A DNA stretch of 7,741 bases from Verrucomicrobiota bacterium (lineage in GTDB: Bacteria; Verrucomicrobiota; Verrucomicrobiia; Verrucomicrobiales; Akkermansiaceae): positions 1-7,741 of the forward strand of contig JAPLUJ010000298.1 in the NCBI GenBank assembly GCA_026397695.1, in the 5' to 3' direction. Under the pieces are notes generated by a model, which saw only the letters and a list, made by a program, of their open reading frames with translations, ran no database searches and had not been told where the DNA came from. Shown in pieces: positions 1 to 6,284 of this stretch (the stretch's first letter is position 1; every line of letters begins with the position of its first letter). Made by a program: the position numbers and the translations under genes.

Positions 1-2150
1 GCATGACATACATCCTGGCTAGCACTTCGGAGGTGGCGGCAGCTTCCTTCCACTTGCCCTCTTCTAGCAGAACTCCAGCATACAGTTTGAGGGCGGTGGC
101 GAACTCGCCCGAATCAGGATTCGCCTCGCGCGCGGCCCTGGCCCACCACTCGGCGGCGCGTTGGTAATCGCGGCCGAACGCATAGCCGTTGCCGGTTTGA
201 ATGGCGATGATGGGATTGCCGAGAACCAGTTTATCGACCCACGAGTCATGGGTGGCGGCTTCGTCGGGGTGTCCCGCCTGGCGCAGGGCGGCAGCAGCAT
301 AAGCGTGGAATGCGATGCTCAGTTCCTGTTTGGATTCCTTGGCCAGGTTGATTTGTTGGAGAATGGCGGCGGCGGCCTCGTCCCAGCGTTCCGCTGCGGA
401 GAGATGGAGAATGTGTTCACCCCAGAAGATCTCCCTGCGGTTGATTTCCGGCAGCAGGTCCCATGCCTTGAGACTGTTAGCCACGTCGCCCGCTTCGATG
501 GCAAGAGCGGAGATGCGCTCTATCAGGGAGTCGCGCTCCCGGGCCGGAGCGGCGAGTGCGGCTTGCCATGCCAAAGCGAGCCATTTCTCCCGCAATCCGG
601 ACGGATCCTTGCCGCAACCGTAGAGGGCGAGCATCGCGTCGAGCCGTTGGCTGCGACTGGCCTTGGGATCCAAGTCCGCGAGCCAATCCCACCAAGCCCT
701 GGTCGGCTCGTCGTCTCCGAAGGCGGCGGCGACGAGGGCATCCCAATGTTTTACGTGATCACCCGCCCATGCGGTGCCGATACGCCTGGCCAGCAGGGGG
801 GCACCGCCCAAGGTTGCGCGGGTGCCGAAAAGCGCGCCTAACAAATCGACAAACGCGCTTTCGTGTTTTTCCGCGAATGCGGCCATCGGTTCGGAGAAGG
901 CTGCCGCCACCTCTTCATGCAGTCCCTTGTTTTCCAAGAAACTGGCGAGAGCGACGAGTTCCTCGCTATCTTCGGCGGGTGCTTTTTGGTCCTCTATGTC
1001 GTTGGTGAAGATTTTCCCTAGGCGTTTTTCGATCCAGGATTTGTAATCGGGGCGGTCCGGGTCGAGTCCCAGTGTTTTGAGGGCATCGGGGATGCGCTCT
1101 AGCGAGTCGAAATAACGGAACGCGGCCAACGGCGCGGATTTGGCGTACGCCGCTTCGGCGGCGGGCGCCTCACCTAGCAGAAACAACGCATTCATGGACA
1201 CCCCGCGTGCCTCGGAATGACGGGTTGTGAGCGCCTTGCGCAAGGGGTCGATATCCGCCGGGCGTATCTTCTGTCCGAGCCAGCGTTTGGTGGCGACGGT
1301 GGTGTAAGCTGCCACCAGAGTCTCGGACACGGCGTCCGCTTTGAGGATGTCCGGGGTTTGCCGCAGCCACGGGAGAGGATCCCCAGAGAGTGCGGCCATG
1401 GTGGCTGCGATCCGCTCATCACCGGCTGCCTTGGCGGCGTCTCTAGCAGCTTCGAGATTGCCGGCGGCGCGCTGCAGTGCGAGTTGCCAGGCGTCCGACT
1501 TGCGCCCCATGACGGCCCGGGCGCGTTGCAGTTCGGCTTCGAGAGTGCCATGGCTGCGATGAAACTCGGCGAGTGCCAGCAAACTGCCGGGCTCCGCAGG
1601 TGCCATTTCAAGAAACTCGCGGGCTTCCCGGTCATCGCCTTGCAACAGGCGTTCGCGGGCTGCTTTGAGGGCAATGCCATGGACTGCGGGTTGGAGTTTT
1701 TCGCGGGTTCCGGCACGGGTTTCCGCTGCGTATAGTTTGAGCATTTGCCGCCAGGCCCCTTTCAACCTCAATTGTGCGAACAAGGCGATTTTTTCGGTGA
1801 GTGAGGCTTTGGCGTAACGTTCGACCAAGGCGATGACCTCGGGATCGGTATCGGCAGTGATGTGGAGCTGAATCTTGCGGATGAGATCACGCGCCCGGCA
1901 TGCTTGTTCCGGATTGGTCGATGTGGTCGCCTCCTGCAACGCGGGCAGCGCCGCGTCGCCCAATTTCCAAATGTCCCGGCTGGCATTTTCGCGGACGCGA
2001 AAACTCTCGTCGGCCAACTCCCGGATCAAGGTGTCGATCTCCCTGGCAAGCGGTTCTGCCGCGGCGACGGGAGGTGTTTCCAGAGTCGCGGCTGCGAGTC
2101 GGGAGAAAACAGCCAAACCCGCGAGGATCACTGCCAAGGAGATTTTCATG
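1..2150 (-). CDS. Exported HEAT/TPR-repeat protein, 3' end beyond window
   Basis: An uninterrupted minus-strand frame of 716 codons runs off the left edge, so the C-terminus is missing. The ATG at 2150 is the first in-frame start after a TGA at 2175-2177. The N-terminus MKISLAVILAGLAVF...AAA is a typical Sec signal peptide, so the protein is probably periplasmic or secreted. Residues about 41-94 (LIRELADESFRVRENASRDI, then LGDAALPAL and RARDLIRKI) match the short HEAT-like module that recurs in planctomycete and verrucomicrobial exported proteins. The remainder is alanine-rich helical repeat. The segment near residues 650-716 (FGRDYQRAAEWWARAAREA, then KLYAGVLLEEGKWKEAA) reads as TPR. No catalytic motif is seen, so the likely role is a protein-interaction scaffold. 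No Shine-Dalgarno sequence precedes the start. The gene lies 249 bp downstream of the lysine-rich gene on the same strand. The reading frame is very secure; the function is unknown. Confidence 0.88.
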
Positions 2151-2266
2151 CGCGCCAAAACATCGGAGGGGAATTCAAATCATGCAACTCGGATCGGCGG
2201 ATTTTCCCTGCGGTTTGATGCCGCGAGTCACCAGCCGCACCCAACAGATGACCACCACTTCCATTA

Positions 2267-2288
2267 GAGCAAGCTGCCTTCCTTGCTC
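2267..2288. repeat. Short stem-loop between the lysine-rich gene and the HEAT/TPR gene
   Basis: GAGCAAG (2267-2273) and CTTGCTC (2282-2288) form a perfect 7-bp stem around an 8-base loop. It lies about 115 bases past the lysine-rich gene's stop and about 117 bases before the HEAT/TPR start. No T-run follows on either strand, so it is not a standard terminator. I see nothing else distinct in the 2151-2399 gap. Confidence 0.35.
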
Positions 2289-2399
2289 ATCCAAGTCAAT
2301 TCCAGTCATCCAGAGTGTTGCAGAAATTCCATCCGGGCAATCCTACCGATCGTGCGTCTCGGACGGCACGCGAAAAATCTGGATGAAAGGCACAAGCCG

Positions 2400-2831
2400 T
2401 CAAGATGCCGGGGGTTCTTGAGCATCAGCCGCAGGGGGGGGCTCAAGCGGCGCGGATTTCGCAGTCGTCTTTTTCGCAGTCGCCTTTTTCGGAGTCGCGG
2501 TTTTCGTTGCTGCGGATTTCGGAGCCGCCTTTTTCGTTGCCGCCTTTTTCGGAGTCGCGGTTTTCGTTGTCTCCGGGGATTCGGCCACTGGGATTTCAAT
2601 CACCGGGTTTTCCTGAGTCTCCGTGATTTCTGCGGTTGGCACCTTCTTGGCTACTTTCTTGGCAGGGGCTTTTTTGACAGCGGCCTTCTTTTCGGGCACC
2701 TTTTTGGCAAGGTCTTTCTTTTTGACGGCTGGCTTTTTCGTGATGCCGGCGAGTTTTGCCTGCGTGTTTTTGCGCTTGAGGTAATCAGCGCGACGGCGGC
2801 GTTTGATGATTTTGTTCGTTTGTTGGCCCAT
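2400..2831 (-). CDS. Lysine/alanine-rich histone-H1-like protein
   Basis: The product is 143 aa and strongly basic, starting MGQQTNKIIKRRRRADYLKR. The frame is open upstream to 2987, but that would overlap the divergent methyltransferase and add non-repetitive sequence. MGQQTNK is the conserved-looking start, with a GGGGA weak Shine-Dalgarno sequence six bases before it. Layout: a basic N-terminal head (1-26); a Lys/Ala/Pro tract with KKAPAKK-type repeats (about 31-64); an acidic linker PTAEITETQENPVIEIPVAE (65-84); a second tract with two TKTATPKKA units 20 residues apart (about 88-125); and a Pro/Ala tail. There is no signal peptide, and it is probably disordered. PAKK/TPKK repeats are typical of bacterial H1-like nucleoid proteins, so nucleic-acid binding is the likely role. 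I recall similar MGQQTNK proteins from Verrucomicrobia, but the function is inferred from composition only. Confidence 0.8.
   Translation of the reverse strand: MGQQTNKIIKRRRRADYLKRKNTQAKLAGITKKPAVKKKDLAKKVPEKKAAVKKAPAKKVAKKVPTAEITETQENPVIEIPVAESPETTKTATPKKAATKKAAPKSAATKTATPKKATAKKTTAKSAPLEPPPAADAQEPPAS
2481..2569. repeat. Two identical 29-bp direct repeats inside the lysine-rich gene
   Basis: Positions 2481-2509 and 2541-2569 are identical (CGCCTTTTTCGGAGTC... through TTCGTTG) and exactly 60 bp (20 codons) apart, which keeps the frame. They encode the two TKTATPKKA units on the minus strand. The identity at third codon positions indicates a recent intragenic duplication, and a repeat of this kind can expand or contract by slippage or recombination. 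Confidence 0.9.
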
Positions 2832-2869
2832 GGGTGGTCCCCACTGGTTAGGTGGTTCACCCGGCGGAA

Positions 2870-2901
2870 TCAAGCGGAATTCTTCATCAGTCTTCCCTCC
2901 T
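2870..2901 (-). promoter_or_regulatory. Strong Shine-Dalgarno and five-codon mini-ORF in the lysine-rich gene leader
   Basis: On the minus strand AGGAGGG (2901-2895) is the best Shine-Dalgarno match I noticed in the window. Eight bases after AGGAGG comes ATG at 2887, opening a five-codon ORF (Met-Lys-Asn-Ser-Ala, stop TGA at 2872-2870). It lies in a different frame from, and 38 bases upstream of, the lysine-rich gene's ATG. No in-frame start for the main protein lies at a workable distance from this Shine-Dalgarno sequence. It could be a leader peptide or a ribosome standby site, or chance. Confidence 0.25.
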
Positions 2902-2952
2902 GCATGTTTTCGCATTCGACAAGAGCCAATTTGCCGCGCCAGATTCCCGCCC

Positions 2953-4113
2953 ATGGCTGGTCTCATCATCGCACCCCGCGCCCGCATTTTCCACGGTCAC
3001 GAGTGGGTTTACGCTACGGAAATAAAGAAATCCTTCGGCGATCCTCAACCCGGCGACGTCATCACCCTCAAGGATTTTCGCGACCGCCCGCTCGGCTCGG
3101 CTATTTTCAATCCGCTCTCACAAATCATCGCCAGGCGCTTCTCCCGCCGCCGTCAGGACCTCGATCCGGACTTTTTCAGCCGCCGCATCCGCCAAGCCAT
3201 CGATCACCGCCAGCGCCTCGGTATCGATCCCTCACTCTGCCGCCTCGTCTGGAGCGAGTCGGACGGCATTCCAGGCCTGATCGTGGATCGTTATGGCGCG
3301 CATCTATCGGTTCAGACGCTCACCTTGGCGATGGACTTGCGCAAGGAACTGATCCGGGACGCCCTCATCGCCTTGCTCGCCCCGCAATCCATCGTCCTGC
3401 GCAATGATTCACCGTTCCGCAAGGCCGAAGGCATGGTGCCCGGCATCGAAATGTTGCATGGCGATAACCCCGGCCCGTTCGTCGTCCGCTCAAATCATCT
3501 GGACTTCGAAATCGACCTCTTCGACGGCCAGAAAACCGGCCTCTATCTCGACCAACTCGAAGCCCACGCCGCAATCGCCAAACTCGCTCCAGGCAGGCGG
3601 GTGCTCGATTGTTTCAGCAACCAAGGTGGTTTCGCCCTCGCCTGTGCCAAGGCGGGTGCCACCCATGTGACGGCTGTCGATGTCTCCGCCACCGCCTGCG
3701 CGGCCGCCCGCCACAACGCACAACTCAACGGCCTGGAAATCACCGTCCTCGAACACAACGTCTTCGATTTTCTCAAACACGCAAAACCCGCATACGACCT
3801 CATCATCCTCGACCCCCCGAGTTTCACCCGTAACAAAAAAACCCTCATGGACGCCATGCGCGGCTATAAGGAAATCCACCTGCGCGCGCTTAAATTGTTA
3901 GAAAAAGGCGGCGTTCTAGCCACTTTCTGCTGCTCGCACCATACCTCGCGCGAGTTGTTCCTAGAAAACCTCGCCGACGCCTCGGTCGATGCCAAAAAGT
4001 CGTTGCGCCTCGTCGCCGAACACCGCCAGCGCGCCGACCACCCGGTGCTCATCACCCTGCCGGAAACCGGCTATTTGAAAGGCTTCACCGTCGAGGTCAT
4101 CGCCACCCGCTGA
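2953..4113 (+). CDS. rlmI: 23S rRNA m5C methyltransferase, RlmI family
   Basis: The product is a 386-aa cytosolic SAM-dependent enzyme, close in length to E. coli RlmI (396 aa), which methylates C1962 of 23S rRNA at carbon 5. Residues 1 to about 75 form a PUA-like RNA-binding domain (ARIFHGHEWVYATEI, then PGDVITLKDF and LGSAIFNP). A central domain follows (VWSESDGIPGLIVDRYG, 99-115). The Rossmann fold carries motif I VLDCFSNQGGFAL (217-229), acidic AVDVS (241-245), motif IV DPPSF (287-291), the family signature MRGYKEIHLRALKLL (302-316), and FCCSHH (325-330), in which Cys327 aligns with the catalytic cysteine. The C-terminal ADHPVLITLPETGYLKGF is characteristic of RlmI. The open frame reaches back to 2803, but Met at 2953 starts the family homology and avoids overlap with the divergent lysine-rich gene. 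No clear Shine-Dalgarno sequence is present. The C1962 specificity is inferred from homology. Confidence 0.93.
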   Translation: MAGLIIAPRARIFHGHEWVYATEIKKSFGDPQPGDVITLKDFRDRPLGSAIFNPLSQIIARRFSRRRQDLDPDFFSRRIRQAIDHRQRLGIDPSLCRLVWSESDGIPGLIVDRYGAHLSVQTLTLAMDLRKELIRDALIALLAPQSIVLRNDSPFRKAEGMVPGIEMLHGDNPGPFVVRSNHLDFEIDLFDGQKTGLYLDQLEAHAAIAKLAPGRRVLDCFSNQGGFALACAKAGATHVTAVDVSATACAAARHNAQLNGLEITVLEHNVFDFLKHAKPAYDLIILDPPSFTRNKKTLMDAMRGYKEIHLRALKLLEKGGVLATFCCSHHTSRELFLENLADASVDAKKSLRLVAEHRQRADHPVLITLPETGYLKGFTVEVIATR

Positions 4114-4130
4114 TCCTGCTCTAGCAACTT

Positions 4131-4168
4131 TTACCAATTATTGATGCGATCGCATCAATAATTGGTAA
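4131..4168. repeat. Perfect 38-bp palindrome between convergent genes
   Basis: The left arm TTACCAATTATTGATGCGA (4131-4149) is followed with no spacer by its exact reverse complement. The centre is the octamer GCGATCGC (4146-4153). As RNA it would form a stem of about 17 bp with a four-base loop in transcripts from either strand. It lies 17 bp past the rlmI stop and 40 bp past the eboE stop, so a bidirectional transcription end or mRNA 3'-end stabiliser is the likely role. Neither side carries the T-run of a classical intrinsic terminator: GCGGTG follows on the plus strand, and AAAAGTTGC follows on the minus strand once the arm's last two bases are counted. A dimeric protein binding site or a mobile inverted repeat are the alternatives. 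Confidence 0.95.
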
Positions 4169-4182
4169 GCGGTGTTACCGAT
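4161..4182 (+). repeat. Second hairpin sharing the palindrome's right arm
   Basis: ATTGGTAA (4161-4168), the last eight bases of the palindrome, can also pair with TTACCGAT (4175-4182) across a six-base loop, with one G-U pair in the RNA. The arm therefore has two competing partners, 4131-4138 and 4175-4182. The longer palindrome stem should win thermodynamically. It may be a decayed third repeat copy. Confidence 0.5.
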
Positions 4183-4208
4183 ACCTGACCTGCCCGGCGG
4201 GTGTCGTG

Positions 4209-5363
4209 TTACAATCCGTTAGCCAGCACCCAGCGGTATTCGCCGACGATTTGTTCCGCCACCGGACGGCGCAAAGCGGCCGGTAGGACGCCCCACGTGT
4301 AGGTCTCTATTTCATAATGCCGACATGCCTCCGGGTGATCGGCGCGCCAGGCGAGGACGTCGCACGCATGGTCGCGCGTCGAACGCAGGGGCGCGGCGGG
4401 CTCGCGGTCGAGCGGAATGTGGAAATGCACGCGGGCTTCCACGAAATCCGCAGGATCACTAACAGCCGCGAGGAAATCCGGGAGGTCCGCGAAGCGGGTG
4501 ATCGCCCCGGCGTTGTCGCGCGCCAGCACCTGATGGAAATACACCGGCTCGTCAAAGGCGCGGATCTCAGTCACGGCCGCCGGATCGCGCGGGTCGAACG
4601 CCAGTGCGCTGGACAGGTGGATCTTGCTAATCCGGATGCGGGCCCACTCGAAGAGCTGCAAGGTCGGCTGCGCGTCCGCATATTCGAGCGCAAAATGGCA
4701 GGCGTCATAGTTCACGCCGATCCGGCGCTGGATGGCAGACGCGTCCGGCGCGTGGTGGTGGAGGCGCTCAAAAAACGCCACGGTTTCCACTGCGTCTTCG
4801 AAATGCCCGAACGGCTCGGGTTCGAGCCCGAGATGGCAGTCATGGCCGGATTGATCGGATAGATCATCGAGCCAGGCTGCCATATCTATCAGGTGTTTGC
4901 GGATCAGTGCCTCATCGGCATGGAAGGATTTATGGGATCCGGGCAGGGTGGAAACCGAGGCGCCGGTGCCGGGCCGGGCGATGGCGGCGAGAATGCGGAA
5001 CAAGTCCTTGGTGTAGTCGAGCCGCGCCCGCTCGCTCCAATCCGGTTGGAACACCCGCTCCTTGACCCGCGTGCCATGAAAACTGCCGTAGGGAAATCCG
5101 TTGATCGTGAACACATAGGTGTTGGTTGCCTCAAGCCAGCCGCGGAAGGCCGCCAACTGGCCACCTTCTAGCAACTCGCGCGCTGCCACCGCCGAGAGTC
5201 GCAGGCCGATGGCGAAGGGCGCGTCCGTCGGCAGCATGCCTTCTGCCCGTAACAGATCCCTCACGGCCAGGACGTGGCTCTGCAGCATACGCCGCGTTTC
5301 CTCCCAGGTTTCCGCCGGGTGGATGTTGGTGCAGTAGGCGAGATGGGAGTTATGGAATTTCAT
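4209..5363 (-). CDS. eboE: Metabolite traffic protein EboE (TIM-barrel, xylose-isomerase-like)
   Basis: The product is 384 aa. The N-terminal LAYCTNIHPAETWEE (8-22), then TNTYVFTINGFPYGSFHGT (80-98), KERVFQPDWSERARLDYT, LGLEPEPFGHFED (178-190), GVNYDACHFALEYAD (216-230), ISKIHLSSAL (245-254) and YEIETYTWGVLP (350-361) form the recognisable EboE pattern. The fold is a sugar-isomerase-type TIM barrel. Glu181/Glu183, Asp220/His223 and His249 sit where such barrels bind a metal, but no enzymatic reaction is established for the family. In cyanobacteria the ebo cluster is needed to move the scytonemin precursor to the periplasm. No eboA-D or eboF is visible here; downstream is the convergent rlmI. 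The start ATG overlaps the stop of the upstream 61-aa gene (ATGA) and has no Shine-Dalgarno sequence, so translation by re-initiation is likely. Confidence 0.88.
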   Translation of the reverse strand: MKFHNSHLAYCTNIHPAETWEETRRMLQSHVLAVRDLLRAEGMLPTDAPFAIGLRLSAVAARELLEGGQLAAFRGWLEATNTYVFTINGFPYGSFHGTRVKERVFQPDWSERARLDYTKDLFRILAAIARPGTGASVSTLPGSHKSFHADEALIRKHLIDMAAWLDDLSDQSGHDCHLGLEPEPFGHFEDAVETVAFFERLHHHAPDASAIQRRIGVNYDACHFALEYADAQPTLQLFEWARIRISKIHLSSALAFDPRDPAAVTEIRAFDEPVYFHQVLARDNAGAITRFADLPDFLAAVSDPADFVEARVHFHIPLDREPAAPLRSTRDHACDVLAWRADHPEACRHYEIETYTWGVLPAALRRPVAEQIVGEYRWVLANGL

Positions 5364-5545
5364 CTTGGTGACGCGATAGTCGGCGGAGCAGAGGTTGCCG
5401 GGTTTGCCTGCGGCATTATCTTGATGATCTTTCCGTCTTTCATGACGTGGATTGGGGTGTTGGTGCTGGCCGCCACGGCTCTGGCGCGAGCGGCGGCGCG
5501 AACGAGGGCTTGGTCGGCCTGTTGAATCCAGTTTTTCGATTTCAT
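5360..5545 (-). CDS. Small basic protein of unknown function (61 aa), antitoxin-like context
   Basis: The sequence reads MKSKNWIQQADQALVRAAAR, then ARAVAASTNTPIHVMKDGKI. Residues about 5-27 form an Ala/Arg-rich helix, followed by a short beta hairpin TPIHVMKDGKIIKI (31-44) and a low-complexity Pro/Ala/Ser tail (46-61). I recall small proteins of this shape (helix, then TGTP-[IL]-V-x-x-DGK) beside toxin-antitoxin and defence genes, but I know no function. It overlaps the 23-codon ORF upstream and eboE downstream by four bases each (ATGA), suggesting coupled translation. No Shine-Dalgarno sequence is present. The tail after residue 45 may be a read-on into foreign sequence after a rearrangement. 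Confidence 0.65.
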   Translation of the reverse strand: MKSKNWIQQADQALVRAAARARAVAASTNTPIHVMKDGKIIKIMPQANPATSAPPTIASPR

Positions 5546-5613
5546 GGGCTGTCAGTGCTTTGTACGAGAATTGGCTCCTCCCCGGAATTATCGATGATCT
5601 TCTCTTGATTCAT
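5542..5613 (-). CDS. Possible 23-codon ORF coupled to the 61-aa gene
   Basis: ATG at 5613 opens a 23-residue frame (MNQEKIIDNSGEEPILVQST, then DSP) whose TGA overlaps the next gene's ATG in the same ATGA arrangement as at eboE. It starts 19 bases after the methyltransferase remnant's stop. No Shine-Dalgarno sequence is visible and the sequence is unrecognised. It may be a leader peptide or simply the linker between two genes. Confidence 0.35.
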   Translation of the reverse strand: MNQEKIIDNSGEEPILVQSTDSP

Positions 5614-5632
5614 GGTGTGGGTGGCGAAAAAA

Positions 5633-5959
5633 TCAGAATTCATCAAACGGTCCTTGGCCTTCCACGCCGTAGAGTTTTTCTGCCGACCAACTGACGGCCC
5701 GTTCCAGGATGACGAGGCAATCTATTGGATCGGTCGCAAATGTGAGCTGGGCGTTCGGGCAGAGGTAGGGCGGGGCTTCGCGGGTGAGACGCTTCGCCCA
5801 TTCACGCACCTCGGCGACGAGTTCCTGACCCAGCGATTCATTGGCAAAGGCGGCACGCTTGAGCGCCATGCACTGCCGCGCGAGTCCCGCAAGCTCGGCT
5901 TCCTGCTCGGGCGTGGGGATCACGATGGGCATTTGACGAATATCATTTAACTGGGCCAT
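5633..5959 (-). pseudogene. C-terminal remnant of an N6-adenine DNA methyltransferase (Eco57I/TaqI-like)
   Basis: 108 codons remain if the ATG at 5959 is used; the frame is open to an ATG at 6007, which would overlap the regulator by 65 bases. The sequence opens at LNDIRQMPIVIPTPEQEAEL, the segment that in large type II-like restriction-methylation proteins follows the target-recognition domain. It continues through a helical stretch (LVAEVREWAKRLTREAPPYL) and ends AVSWSAEKLYGVEGQGPFDE-F, which I associate with the extreme C-terminus of such methyltransferases. No SAM-binding motif or catalytic NPPY is present, so it cannot methylate DNA. It begins inside the last codons of the HTH gene (17-base overlap), implying a deletion that removed most of the enzyme. 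The family call is from memory of the C-terminal pattern. A genuinely small stand-alone protein is less likely. Confidence 0.6.
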
Positions 5960-6284
5960 CCGCGTCGCAATAAGAGACCCATCTGACCGCTTGTCCCTTT
6001 GGAGCAATGGTCAAGGCGAGTTCGCCCTCCACGGCATCCGCAGCACGCATCAGGGTTTCCATGGTGAAATTATTGGTACCATCCAGCATCGATGTGATGC
6101 GGGCCGGGCTCACGGCCATCTTCTCCGCGAGCTTGCAGCGGTTGAGACCGATGGCTTGCATGCGTTCAAGTAGCTGTTCGACGATCAAGAGCTTCTTGAC
6201 CACAACCTTTTGGGAAAATGAAAGCGGTTCGGTGAAAAAGCGCTGAATCTTGTCAGGCTTTTGCTTGATGATTCTTATTTTCAT
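5943..6284 (-). CDS. XRE-family helix-turn-helix regulator / antitoxin-like protein
   Basis: The product is 113 aa. The basic N-terminus (MKIRIIKQKPDKIQRFF) and helix VVVKKLLIVEQLLERMQAIG (27-46) precede a lambda-repressor-type HTH: NRCKLAEKMAVSPARITSML (48-67), followed by NFTMETLMRAADAVEGELAL (72-91). This arrangement matches HigA-like antitoxins and small R-M or mobile-element regulators. The spacing and ending (a beta strand after residue 88) fit a complete domain, while the tail RWVSYCDADGPVK is unusual and overlaps the methyltransferase remnant. No RelE/HigB toxin fits upstream, because lgt begins 203 bp away on the other strand. Local GC is visibly low (about 42% at 6181-6300), consistent with acquisition. 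It probably autoregulates from the gap upstream. Confidence 0.8.
   Translation of the reverse strand: MKIRIIKQKPDKIQRFFTEPLSFSQKVVVKKLLIVEQLLERMQAIGLNRCKLAEKMAVSPARITSMLDGTNNFTMETLMRAADAVEGELALTIAPKGQAVRWVSYCDADGPVK

Noticed and set aside
161..841. 226-aa plus-strand ORF, with others at 315-623, 556-1008 and 774-1046
   Set aside because: All are antisense to the HEAT/TPR gene, which has a signal peptide, repeat modules and a single unbroken frame. The ORFs are Arg/Gly/Pro-rich with no recognisable domain.
1192..1735. Minus-strand 174-aa and plus-strand 172-aa ORFs
   Set aside because: They are out-of-frame and antisense shadows of the HEAT/TPR gene.
2803..2952. Longer N-terminus (50 extra residues) for RlmI
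   Set aside because: It overlaps the divergent lysine-rich gene start, and family homology begins at the Met at 2953.
2832..2987. Longer N-terminus (52 extra residues) for the lysine-rich protein
   Set aside because: It would overlap the divergent rlmI start and places the conserved-looking MGQQTNK head internally.
2283..3407. 374-aa plus-strand ORF with FRSRLFRSRGFR-type repeats
   Set aside because: It is the antisense reading of the lysine-rich repeats continued into a wrong frame of rlmI. The repeat look comes from the AAG/GCC codon pattern on the other strand.
3490..3879. 129-aa minus-strand ORF, plus 104-aa and other ORFs in the same area
   Set aside because: They are antisense to the catalytic domain of rlmI. 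The acidic composition simply mirrors rlmI codons.
4188..4202. GC-rich imperfect hairpin after the eboE stop as an intrinsic terminator
   Set aside because: The stem is short with a mismatch on the relevant strand and no T-run follows.
4317..4862. 181-aa plus-strand ORF
   Set aside because: It is antisense to eboE, which carries clear family motifs.
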